A DNA stretch of 6,944 bases from Burkholderiaceae bacterium (GTDB lineage Bacteria > Pseudomonadota > Gammaproteobacteria > Burkholderiales > Burkholderiaceae): contig JASLEM010000035.1 in the NCBI GenBank assembly GCA_030151165.1, forward strand, positions 1-6,944, read 5' to 3'. The stretch's first letter is position 1. Each line of letters begins with the position of its first letter. Made by a program: the position numbers and the translations under genes. The notes under the pieces were generated by a model that saw only the letters and a list, made by a program, of their open reading frames with translations, did not search any database and was not told where the DNA came from. This document shows positions 1 through 6,160 of the stretch, piece by piece.

Positions 1-134
1 GGCCCTTCGGGATCGTGCCCTCGAAGCCGCCGTAGGCCACCGGATGATCCTCGACGTGCACCGCCAGGCGCCGCTCCTTCGGGTCGAAGCTCGGGCCCGT
101 CGGGATGGCCCACGAGACGAGCACGCCGTCGAGC
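1..134. repeat. Direct repeat, edge copy: second, truncated PE-domain segment inside ligD
   Basis: Compared with 748-881, this segment is 130/134 identical at an offset of 747 bp, which is a multiple of three. Bases 1-98 are identical; the differences are at 99, 107, 116 and 117. It encodes ligD residues 346-389, which match 97-140 at 42 of 44 positions (A102 to V351, K108 to T357). Similarity stops at base 135, where the upstream residues become ordinary ligase-domain sequence. The left boundary is the window edge, so the full repeat length is unknown. Confidence 0.95.
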
Positions 135-1168
135 CAGCCGTCGGCGAGGTCCAGCGTCGCGAGTTCGTCGGCGAGCGGCTGCAGCTTGTGCGTCCAGTCG
201 TGGCCGCCGCGCGTGACGATCGTCGCCTTGCCCCGGGCAATGCGCGTCATCAGGCGATAGCCGTCGAACTTGATCTCGTAGAGCCAGTCGCCGTGCGTCG
301 GCGCGGACTTGGCCAGCGTCGCCAGCTGCGGCGACAGCGTCTGCGGCAGCGCGGCCTTGCGCGCGCCCGCCAGCGCCGACGGATCGAATGCGGACGCGGC
401 CTGGCGCACCGCGGCGGCCGTGCGCCCGGCGCGCCTGATCGCCGCGACCGGGCCGCCGGCCGGTGCGTCTTCCAGCCACTTCATCGGCTGCGCGATCACG
501 CTGTCGGGCAGCGCGTCGACGACGTCGTAGTCGGCGTGCGGCCGTTCCCACTCGTCGTGCTTCTTGAACAGCAGCCAGGGCTCCTGGCGCTCGCCCGGCT
601 TGGCGATCTTCACGAGCTCCCACAGCCCGGCCAGCTTGTGCCCGTGCAGCCTGAAGACCAGCTTGCCGGCCTTCAGCCCGGCGCGCGGATCGCCCACCGG
701 CTCCCAGGTGCCGTTGTCCCAGACGATGACGGTGCCCGCGCCGTACTGGCCCTTCGGGATCGTGCCCTCGAAGCCGCCGTAGGCCACCGGATGATCCTCG
801 ACGTGCACCGCCAGGCGCCGCTCCTTCGGGTCGAAGCTCGGGCCCTTCGGGATCGCCCACGACGCGAGCACGCCGTCGAGCTCGAGCCGGAAGTCGTAGT
901 GCAGCCGCGTCGCGTCGTGCTTCTGGATCACGAACGACCCTTGCTGCGCGGCCTTCGCGCGCACCGGGCCGGGCTCGGACGTGATCGTGAAGTCGCGCTT
1001 GGCGCGGTAGCGGGCGAGCGGCGCGTCGTCGGTGTCCTCGACGGCGGGCTGGCGTGTGCGGGCCGGCTTCGCGCGCTTGGGCTTCGCGGTTGGCGCGGGT
1101 GTGCGTGCGGGTGTGCGTGACGCGCGCGCGGGGGCGCGGTGCGGCGAGGAGCTTGCGGCGTGGGCCAT
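1..1168 (-). CDS. ligD: NHEJ DNA ligase D, N-terminal part: 3'-phosphoesterase (PE) domain plus start of ligase domain (3' end outside window)
   Basis: LigD repairs double-strand breaks with Ku: PE trims 3' ends and LIG seals nicks using ATP. From ATG 1168 there are 389 codons without a stop, running off the left edge. Residues 2-50 are a low-complexity Ala/Pro/Arg/Lys leader. PE covers about 57-235, with FVIQKHDATRLHYDFR at 79-94. H84, H90, D92, R94, H126 and Y130 match the catalytic H42, H48, D50, R52, H84 and Y88 of Pseudomonas LigD at a constant offset of 42. LIG begins near 280, with the nucleotidyl-lysine K300 in YEIKFDGYR and TRGGHDWT at 319-326. At 346 the usual LDGE motif is replaced by LDGV and the frame re-enters PE sequence (see the direct repeats), so LIG is interrupted after about 65 residues. 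Any polymerase domain would lie outside the window. It starts 40 nt after the ku stop, clearly as one operon. An in-frame ATG at 1183 (five residues longer) is equally possible; neither start has a good ribosome binding site. Confidence 0.9.
   Translation of the reverse strand, partial: MAHAASSSPHRAPARASRTPARTPAPTAKPKRAKPARTRQPAVEDTDDAPLARYRAKRDFTITSEPGPVRAKAAQQGSFVIQKHDATRLHYDFRLELDGVLASWAIPKGPSFDPKERRLAVHVEDHPVAYGGFEGTIPKGQYGAGTVIVWDNGTWEPVGDPRAGLKAGKLVFRLHGHKLAGLWELVKIAKPGERQEPWLLFKKHDEWERPHADYDVVDALPDSVIAQPMKWLEDAPAGGPVAAIRRAGRTAAAVRQAASAFDPSALAGARKAALPQTLSPQLATLAKSAPTHGDWLYEIKFDGYRLMTRIARGKATIVTRGGHDWTHKLQPLADELATLDLADGWLDGVLVSWAIPTGPSFDPKERRLAVHVEDHPVAYGGFEGTIPKG
748..881. repeat. Direct repeat, inner copy: normal PE-domain segment of ligD
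   Basis: This copy sits in its expected place, encoding PE residues 97-140 between the HYDFR motif and QYGAGT. It is therefore probably the original, and the edge copy the duplicated or misjoined one. The identity pattern is given under the edge copy at 1-134. Confidence 0.95.
1095..1118. repeat. Two perfect 12-bp tandem units in the LigD leader
   Basis: The unit gcgggtgtgcgt occurs twice in a row. It lies in the low-complexity N-terminal leader of LigD and encodes the repeated Arg-Thr-Pro-Ala stretch around residues 18-25. It keeps the reading frame and looks like replication slippage in a disordered linker rather than a functional site. Confidence 0.85.
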
Positions 1169-1208
1169 CGCCACGTCGAGCATTCGGCATGCCCAACGCG
1201 TGCGGCGG

Positions 1209-2192
1209 TCAGGCGCGCTTGCGGGCGGGCGCGGCCTTGGCCTTGGCCGGCGCCGCGGCCTTCTTCGCCGGGGCGACTTTCTTCGCGGCGGGCTTCGACG
1301 CCGGGCTCGGAGCCTTCGCTGCCTTTGCGGGCGTCTTGCGTGCGGGCGTCGCGGCGGCTTCGTCCTCGCCGTCCGCATCGTTGCTCGCGCGGCCGCGGCG
1401 TTGGCCGAGGCTGCTCCTCAGCAGCGCGGTCAGGTCGACGACGTTCGACGGCGCCGCGCCGTCGCCGACCGCCTCGAGCGGCGTGACCGTGTGCGTCTTG
1501 CCGGCCTTCACCTTGGCCGCGATGAGCTTGTGGATCTCGGCGGCGAAGCGGTCGACGTAGTCCCCGGCCTTCCATTTCGCGGTCAGCTCCGAGATGAGCT
1601 GGCCCGCCATCTTCAGCTCGCTGTCCTTCAGGTTCGCGCCCGCCTTGCCGGCGGCGGGGATCTTCAGCTCGTCCCTCGTGCGCACCTCGGTCGCCCAGCG
1701 CAGCGTGTTGAGGATCAGCGCGGGCCCGGCGGGCATCAGCGCGGCGAGGTGCTCCTTGGTGTGCATCACGACGCGCGCGATGCCGACGACGTCGTGCGCG
1801 ATCATCGCCTCGCGCAGCAGCGCGTAGACCTTGTCGGCCTTCGCGACCGGCTCCAGGTAGTACGGCTTCTCGAGGTAGACGAACGGGATCTCGCTGGCCT
1901 TGACGAAGGCCTCGATCTCGATGGTCTGCATCGTCTTCGGATAGGCGTCGCGGATCTCGGCGTCGTCGACGATCACGTACGTGCCGTCCTCCTGCTTGAC
2001 GCCCTTGACGATGTTCTCCTTCGTGATCGGCTTGCCGGTGCGCTTGTTGATGCGCTGGTAGCCGACCGGATCCATCGAGCGCTTGTCGAGCCAGTCGAAG
2101 TCGATGTCGTCCTCCTGCGACGCCGGATACAGCGCCACGGGCACGTGGACGAGGCCGAAGGCGATCGCGCCTTTCCAGATCGAGCGGGGCAT
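1209..2192 (-). CDS. ku: Non-homologous end joining protein Ku
   Basis: Bacterial Ku is a homodimeric ring that threads onto broken DNA ends and recruits LigD. The 327-residue product opens with MPRSIWKGAIAFGLVHVPV, typical of the family. The conserved core runs to about residue 245 and includes YQRINKRTGKPITKENIVKG (45-64), a degenerate NHEJ-Ku signature, and LRWATEVR (164-171). Residues 249-262 (SNVVDLTALLRSSL) match the short segment after the core that in other Ku proteins helps contact LigD. Residues 279-327 are a disordered Lys/Ala/Pro tail (PAKKAAAPAKAKAAPARKRA), resembling histone H1; such tails bind DNA without sequence preference in other bacterial Ku proteins. Length is normal to slightly long because of the tail. 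ATG 2192 has a strong GAGGAG five bases upstream. ligD follows 40 nt downstream. Confidence 0.97.
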   Translation of the reverse strand: MPRSIWKGAIAFGLVHVPVALYPASQEDDIDFDWLDKRSMDPVGYQRINKRTGKPITKENIVKGVKQEDGTYVIVDDAEIRDAYPKTMQTIEIEAFVKASEIPFVYLEKPYYLEPVAKADKVYALLREAMIAHDVVGIARVVMHTKEHLAALMPAGPALILNTLRWATEVRTRDELKIPAAGKAGANLKDSELKMAGQLISELTAKWKAGDYVDRFAAEIHKLIAAKVKAGKTHTVTPLEAVGDGAAPSNVVDLTALLRSSLGQRRGRASNDADGEDEAAATPARKTPAKAAKAPSPASKPAAKKVAPAKKAAAPAKAKAAPARKRA

Positions 2193-2197
2193 GGCGT

Positions 2198-2203
2198 CTC
2201 CTC
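2198..2203 (-). promoter_or_regulatory. Ribosome binding site of ku
   Basis: GAGGAG on the minus strand, five bases before ATG 2192. It is the best Shine-Dalgarno sequence in the window and fixes the Ku start, suggesting that ku is translated well whatever the promoter. Confidence 0.85.
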
Positions 2204-2204
2204 A

Positions 2205-2214
2205 GGTGCGCACC
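2205..2214. promoter_or_regulatory. Perfect 10-bp palindrome directly upstream of the ku ribosome binding site
   Basis: GGTGCGCACC reads the same on both strands and ends one base from the ku Shine-Dalgarno. It could be a dimeric repressor site or a small RNA hairpin masking initiation. It may also be chance, since short GC-rich palindromes are common at this base composition. No known operator is recognised. Confidence 0.3.
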
Positions 2215-2215
2215 G

Positions 2216-2256
2216 AGCGGGCGCAGCGGAGGTGGACGGCAATCAACGCGCCCGCT
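2216..2256. other. 9-bp inverted repeat in the gap between the barrel gene and ku
   Basis: AGCGGGCGC (2216-2224) pairs perfectly with GCGCCCGCT (2248-2256) across a 23-nt loop. It begins 16 nt after the stop of the barrel gene and ends 12 nt before the ku Shine-Dalgarno. There is no T-tract on the minus strand, so it is not a standard rho-independent terminator. It might stabilise the end of the barrel mRNA, pause transcription, or act in the ku leader. Confidence 0.45.
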
Positions 2257-2272
2257 GACCGCGCACGGACGC

Positions 2273-3859
2273 TCAGCGCCGCGCGCGATCCACGCCGAAC
2301 GCGAACACGAGGGCCGCGTCGACGGTCGGCGCGCTGAGCCCGCCGTGCACCGACTTGATCTTGCCGCCGCCCACGCGCAGCGACAGCGAATCGGTGAGGC
2401 CGACGTCGACGTAGCCGCGGCCCTGCACCACCTTGCCGCCGGCCGTGTCCACGCCGCCGCCGCCGGCCGCGCCGCCGAGCGCCTCGACGCCCAGCCGCAG
2501 GCGCTGCATCACCGGCACCTGCGCGCCGATGCCGAACATGCCCACCGTGTACGCGCCCGCGCCGCCCGCGAACGCGCTGTGCGCCTGCGCGCTGACGTAG
2601 ATCTGCGGCGTGATGAAGCGGTTGAGCTGCAGCGACACCGCGTCCAACTGCTCGCTGCCGCGCCCCTTGCGCGCGGCGCGGTAGCGCTCGACGCCGGCGC
2701 CGAACTCCATGCGCGTCGCGTCGGCGGGGCCGCGCGCGTCCCAGCCCCCGATCGGCGGCTGGGTCGGTGCGTTGAGCGTCCAGTTCAGCGACAGCGCGAG
2801 CGAGCGCGCGCTGAAGTGCGCGTCGCGCGGCGCGTCGACCAGGCCGACCTCGGCACCGACGCCCAGCGAATCGGTCACACGCAGCGTCGCGCCGGCCGCG
2901 GCCTTCAGCAGCAGGCCGCCGCCGGTGTCGACCGCGCCGCCGCCGCCGAGGCCGACCGAGCCGCGCACGCCGAGGCTCAATCGGTCGCCGACGACCGGGA
3001 AGCGCAGCCCCGCGGTGCCGAGCACCTCGGCATAGCCCGCGACGCCGCCCGTGGCCGCGCCGGCGGTCTCGATGCCGGCCCACAGCGGGCCGTCGATGGT
3101 GTGCTCGGCGCGCAGGCCGACGAGGCCGATCGACTGCGTCATCGGCGCGCCGCTGGTCAGGCGCGAATGGTTGCGCGGAGTCTCGCGCGTGAGCGTGGCG
3201 TCGATGCGGTCGAAGCCCAGGCCCGTCGCGGTGCCGCTGGTCGGCGCGCCGTCGCGCAGCGAGTCGACCGGTCGATAGCGGAACGACGAGTCGAAGTTGA
3301 TCATCCAGCCGACCTGGTTCGAGTTGATCGCGCCGTTCGGAAAGCGCACCTTCGACCACGTCGGGCCGGTGTAGAAGCCGGGCAGGCGGAAGACGAGGTC
3401 GACGTGCGGCCGCAGCATCAGCCCGCCGCCGACCGGCGCCACGCCGCCGCCGCCGCCGCCGGCGAACACGCCCGCGTCGACCGCGAGCCACGTGTTGAAC
3501 GGGTGCGACCACGTGCCTTCGACGCCGGGCACGAACAGCCCGCCGCGTTCGCCCGTCGCCGCGCCGTAGACGCCCGGCCCGACCCACCACTCGCCGCCGA
3601 CCGAGAACAGCTCCGTGAGCCCCACGAGCCCGAGGTGCTCGCGCCCCGGCAGGTGCAGGCGCTCGCCGCCCAGGCGCACGCGGGCGTCGGCGGTCGCGAG
3701 CGGCAGCGGGGTGGACGCGGGGTCGACGTCGGACGACAGCGCGGCCTGCGCGCGCACGGGCGACGCGTGGAGCGCGAGGGCGCTCGCCAGCGCGATCGCG
3801 GACAGCGCGAGGCGGCGGTCGGCGGGGTGGGACGTCGGTGCGCGGGAAGAAGTGGGCAT
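2273..3859 (-). CDS. Exported glycine-rich protein, probable outer-membrane beta-barrel, family not recognised
   Basis: Function unknown. The 528-residue product has a Sec-type signal peptide: a basic stretch (DRRLALS, residues 14-20), a hydrophobic core to about 31, and likely cleavage in VRAQA after residue 37 or 39. The mature part is almost cysteine-free. It consists of short alternating polar/hydrophobic strands separated by Gly-rich turns, which suggests an outer-membrane barrel of many strands. Three Gly-rich segments, at about 128-147, 301-315 and 460-475, anchor a threefold internal repeat (separate entry). The C-terminus, LVFAFGVDRARR, lacks the usual terminal aromatic residue of porins, so BAM-dependent insertion is not assured. 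ATG 3859 is preferred because the signal peptide follows it closely; it has no clear Shine-Dalgarno. An upstream in-frame TTG at 3889 would add ten residues. The gene lies between the TRAP terminator and ku, so it probably has its own promoter in 3860-3983. A secreted adhesin or porin-like role is possible but unproven. Confidence 0.75.
   Translation of the reverse strand: MPTSSRAPTSHPADRRLALSAIALASALALHASPVRAQAALSSDVDPASTPLPLATADARVRLGGERLHLPGREHLGLVGLTELFSVGGEWWVGPGVYGAATGERGGLFVPGVEGTWSHPFNTWLAVDAGVFAGGGGGGVAPVGGGLMLRPHVDLVFRLPGFYTGPTWSKVRFPNGAINSNQVGWMINFDSSFRYRPVDSLRDGAPTSGTATGLGFDRIDATLTRETPRNHSRLTSGAPMTQSIGLVGLRAEHTIDGPLWAGIETAGAATGGVAGYAEVLGTAGLRFPVVGDRLSLGVRGSVGLGGGGAVDTGGGLLLKAAAGATLRVTDSLGVGAEVGLVDAPRDAHFSARSLALSLNWTLNAPTQPPIGGWDARGPADATRMEFGAGVERYRAARKGRGSEQLDAVSLQLNRFITPQIYVSAQAHSAFAGGAGAYTVGMFGIGAQVPVMQRLRLGVEALGGAAGGGGVDTAGGKVVQGRGYVDVGLTDSLSLRVGGGKIKSVHGGLSAPTVDAALVFAFGVDRARR
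2363..3577 (-). repeat. Threefold diverged protein repeat within the barrel gene
   Basis: Three modules, at about 3577-3356, 3043-2840 and 2557-2363, share one layout. Each has a Tyr-containing strand, a hydrophobic strand ending in Pro-Val or Pro-Gly, and a Leu-x-Val strand. A run of four to six glycines, a short V-D-T or V-A-P turn, another glycine run and further strands follow. Copies two and three are closest: GGGGAVDTGGG versus GGGGVDTAGG, both followed about 15 residues later by TDSL. The glycine runs appear in the DNA as gcc/gcg repeats near 3449-3470, 2937-2950 and 2452-2466. The similarity is in protein, not long DNA identity, so the duplication is old. Confidence 0.65.
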
Positions 3860-3983
3860 GGACGGGGTCGGGGGTCGAACGTTCGGCAACCGCCGATCTT
3901 AAGCGGCAGTGCGTGACGCGCCGGTGGCCGACCGCCGTGGCGTTGCGAAAGCGCGAAGCCGGGGGAAAGCCCGGAAGGCGCGA

Positions 3984-4016
3984 GAAAAAGGGCCGGGCGC
4001 TGTCGCGGCCGGCCCT
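3984..4016 (-). terminator. Rho-independent terminator of the TRAP operon
   Basis: On the minus strand, AGGGCCGG (4016-4009) pairs with CCGGCCCT (3996-3989). An inner 3-bp extension is possible across a small bulge, and the stem is followed directly by TTTTT and then CTC. It starts 24 nt after the dctM stop. A T-tract is present only for minus-strand transcription, so this ends dctPQM and separates it from the barrel gene. A second, weaker hairpin (CCGGG/CCCGG, 3959-3974) lies just downstream without a T-tract. Confidence 0.85.
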
Positions 4017-4040
4017 GCGTTCAGGACGTGCGTCGGCGCG

Positions 4041-5363
4041 TCAATGCGCCAGCAGGTGCGGCAGCCACAGCGACAACGGCGGCCAGTACGTGACGAGGAT
4101 CAGGAAGCCGATCATCGTGCGCAGCCACGGCCAGACGGCCACCGTGAGCTCCGAGATCCCCATCTTCGTGATGCCCGACGCCACGTAGAGGTTCAGCCCC
4201 ACCGGCGGATGGCACATGCCCACTTCCATGTTCACGGCCATCAGGATGCCCATGTGGATCGGGTTGACGCCCAGGCGGCAGGCCATCGGGTACAGGATCG
4301 GCGCCATGATCAGCACGATCGCGGACGGGTCCATGAAGTTGCCGGCCACCAGCAGGATGACGTTGACCAGCAGCAGGAAGATCACCACGCCGAAGCCCTG
4401 CATCGTCATCCACGACGCCATCGCCTGCGGGATCTGCTCGGACGTCAGCAGGAACGAGAACAGCACCGCGTTCGTGATGATGTACAGCAGCATCGCGCTC
4501 ATCGCGGCCGCGTTGCGCAGCACTGCGGGCACCTGCACGATCTTCATGTCCTTGTAGACGAACACGGAGATCAGGAACGAGTACACGGCGGCGATGGCCG
4601 CGGCCTCGGTCGGCGTGAACATGCCCGAATAGATGCCGCCGACCACGATGATGATCAGCGCCAGCCCCCAGGACGCCTCGCGGAACGCCTTCCAGCGCTC
4701 GCCCCACGACGCGCGCGCCATGCGCGGGTAGTCGAACTTCTTCGCGCGGTGCCACGTCGTGATGCCCAGCAGCAGCGCCAGCACCAGGCCCGGCACGACG
4801 CCGGCGATGAACAGGTCGCCCACCGAGGCCGTCGCCACCGGCTCGCCGTTGGGGCCCGTGGCGCTCATGCCCGTCGTGGCGATCGAGAAGATCACCAGGT
4901 TGATCGACGGCGGGAACAGGATGCCCAGCGCGCCCGAGGTCGTGATCACGCCGGCCGAGAACTTCTTCGGATAGCCTGCGGCCGTCATGGCCGGCATCAT
5001 GATCGTGCCGACCGCGACGACGGTGGCCACCGACGAGCCCGAGATCGCCGCGAACATCGCGCAGGCCAGCACCGCCGCGAGGCCCAGGCCGCCGTACATG
5101 TGGCCGACCATCGTCGCGGCGAAATGGATCATCCGTCGCGCCGCGCCCCCGTTGGTGAGGAAGTTGCCGGCGAGGATGAAGAACGGGATCGCCATGATCG
5201 GGAAGCTGTTGAGCCCCTCGAACAGCTTCAGCCCGACGCTGGCCATCGGCACGTCGCTCAGGAAGAAGAAGAAGCTCATGACCGTGAGGCCGAGCGCGAT
5301 CGAGATCGGCATGCCCGTGAGCATCAGCACCACGAGCAGCGAGAAGATGATGAGCGCGCTCAT
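4041..5363 (-). CDS. dctM: TRAP transporter large permease subunit DctM
   Basis: DctM is the inner-membrane channel subunit of a TRAP transporter; it imports the solute delivered by DctP, driven by a Na+ or H+ gradient. The 440-residue product is hydrophobic throughout, with about a dozen membrane segments. Family landmarks in order are PFFILAGNFL (60-69), AISGSSVATVVAVGTIMMPA (106-125), GALGILFPPSI (144-154), GMFTPTEAAA (247-256), NFMDPSAIVLIMAPILYP (342-359) and MEVGMCHPPVGLNLYV (379-394). It is slightly longer than many DctM proteins (about 425-430), mainly from a loop at about 164-182 (GMSATGPNGEPVATAS). ATG 5363 overlaps the dctQ stop as ATGA, so translation is probably coupled. An AGGGGAG lies about nine bases upstream. 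It is the last gene of the operon. The transported compound cannot be read from this subunit. Confidence 0.96.
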   Translation of the reverse strand: MSALIIFSLLVVLMLTGMPISIALGLTVMSFFFFLSDVPMASVGLKLFEGLNSFPIMAIPFFILAGNFLTNGGAARRMIHFAATMVGHMYGGLGLAAVLACAMFAAISGSSVATVVAVGTIMMPAMTAAGYPKKFSAGVITTSGALGILFPPSINLVIFSIATTGMSATGPNGEPVATASVGDLFIAGVVPGLVLALLLGITTWHRAKKFDYPRMARASWGERWKAFREASWGLALIIIVVGGIYSGMFTPTEAAAIAAVYSFLISVFVYKDMKIVQVPAVLRNAAAMSAMLLYIITNAVLFSFLLTSEQIPQAMASWMTMQGFGVVIFLLLVNVILLVAGNFMDPSAIVLIMAPILYPMACRLGVNPIHMGILMAVNMEVGMCHPPVGLNLYVASGITKMGISELTVAVWPWLRTMIGFLILVTYWPPLSLWLPHLLAH

Positions 5364-6007
5364 TTCGTGATGCTCCCCTGGGGCGTCGGCTCGTAGTTGT
5401 CGACGTCCTCGAGGCCGTCGACGTGGGCGACCTCGTGCTTCGGCAGCTCGCCGGTCTTCACGTACGTGACCAGCACCTGCAGGAAGCGGAAGCACATCAG
5501 GTAGGACGCGAGCGGGATCGCCAGGTACTCGATCCACACGGGCAGCTCGAGGTCGGGCGTCGTCGCGCCTTCGGACAGGTCGCCGACGTCGCGGCCGAGG
5601 TGGCTGAGCCACGCGTAGTGCAGGCCGTCGTCCCAGACCAGCACCGAGCCCATCGTGCCGATGACCACCGTGAACAGCGCGCCGCCGCACAGGCCGATGA
5701 TCGTGAGCCAGCGCGCCTGCGCGGGCGGCAGCGCGCGCACCAGCACGTCGACGCCCACGTGCGTGCCGTGGCGCACGCCGTAGGCCGCGCCGAACTTGGC
5801 CATCCAGATGAACATGTAGATGCACAGCTCCTGCGCCCAGCCGAGGTTGATCTTCAGCAGGAAGTCCTGGACGGGTTGCAGGAACGCGGGGTAGTGCGCC
5901 CCCGCGGCGTAGCGGTGGACGACCGCGACGAAGATCAGCAACGTCGCCGCGCCCATCAGGAACGCGATGAGCCACTCTTCGAGGTGGTCGAGGATGCGGT
6001 TGAGCAT
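5360..6007 (-). CDS. dctQ: TRAP transporter small permease subunit DctQ
   Basis: DctQ is the small inner-membrane subunit that pairs with DctM. The 215-residue product has four predicted membrane helices, at about 12-31, 57-77, 100-123 and 157-182. The family signature is WAQELCIYMFIWMAKFGAAY (57-76) followed by GVRHGTHVGVDVLV (77-90). The loop between helices three and four (about 124-156) is longer and more acidic than in minimal DctQ proteins. The C-terminal tail after 183 is polar and likely cytoplasmic. ATG 6007 has AGAAAGG five bases upstream, which supports the start. It is separated from dctP by a structured spacer and overlaps dctM by four bases. Confidence 0.94.
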   Translation of the reverse strand: MLNRILDHLEEWLIAFLMGAATLLIFVAVVHRYAAGAHYPAFLQPVQDFLLKINLGWAQELCIYMFIWMAKFGAAYGVRHGTHVGVDVLVRALPPAQARWLTIIGLCGGALFTVVIGTMGSVLVWDDGLHYAWLSHLGRDVGDLSEGATTPDLELPVWIEYLAIPLASYLMCFRFLQVLVTYVKTGELPKHEVAHVDGLEDVDNYEPTPQGSITK

Positions 6008-6019
6008 CGGAGCCTTTCT

Positions 6020-6135
6020 CGCGCCGAAGGCGCGTTCCCCGCATCCGCCGCTGGCGCCGGAACGAGGACAGGAAAGTTCAAGGGAGCGGCGGAGCTGGCT
6101 CTGCCAGTCCGCTCGCGGCCGGCCCCTCGGGGGGC
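6020..6135 (-). promoter_or_regulatory. Structured dctP-dctQ spacer with three GC-rich stem-loops
   Basis: The 153-nt gap between dctP and dctQ is unusually long for this operon. It holds three inverted repeats: GCCCC/GGGGC (6122-6135, loop of 4); a nested pair, GAGCGG/CCGCTC (6084-6114) around CTGGC/GCCAG (6095-6107); and CGCGCC/GGCGCG with a 3-nt loop (6020-6034), which abuts the dctQ ribosome binding site. None has a T-tract. Such structures between a binding-protein gene and its permease genes can protect the upstream message or attenuate transcription, giving more DctP than DctQM. That role is inferred here from position only. Confidence 0.5.
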
Positions 6136-6160
6136 AGCGACCGTCAGGGAGCGTGGGGGC

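Noticed and set aside
44..1120. Long plus-strand open frame opposite ligD
   Set aside because: Its product is an Arg/Ala/Leu-rich string with no domain, and the minus strand here encodes recognisable PE and ligase motifs. Long antisense frames are expected at this GC content.
1186..1193. GGCATGCC palindrome in the ku-ligD gap
   Set aside because: Eight-bp GC-rich palindromes are frequent by chance here, and nothing else supports a site.
2435..3478. gcc/gcg trinucleotide runs suggesting a microsatellite or phase-variable tract
   Set aside because: The runs are short, interrupted and in triplets, so length changes would keep the frame. They are explained by glycine codons in the three repeated modules.
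3860..3889. TTG start at 3889 for the barrel protein
   Set aside because: It would add ten residues before the signal peptide, with no ribosome binding site. ATG 3859 places the basic and hydrophobic parts of the signal at normal distance.
3896..3901. TAAGAT on the minus strand as a -10 box for the barrel gene
   Set aside because: It matches four of six consensus bases, and no -35-like hexamer stands at 16-18 bp, so it is too weak to annotate as a promoter.
2345..3916. 523-codon plus-strand open frame opposite the barrel gene
   Set aside because: Composition is biased (Arg, Ala, His, Gln, Asp) as in mirror frames of GC-rich genes. The minus frame has a signal peptide and patterned strands.
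3909..5396. 495-codon plus-strand open frame opposite dctM
   Set aside because: It is a His/Arg/Asp/Gln-rich shadow of the hydrophobic dctM codons; dctM is unmistakable on the other strand.
5364..6044. Upstream in-frame extension of dctM through the dctQ region
   Set aside because: The extra residues are an Arg-rich shadow of dctQ. The DctM N-terminus begins properly at ATG 5363, which overlaps the dctQ stop.
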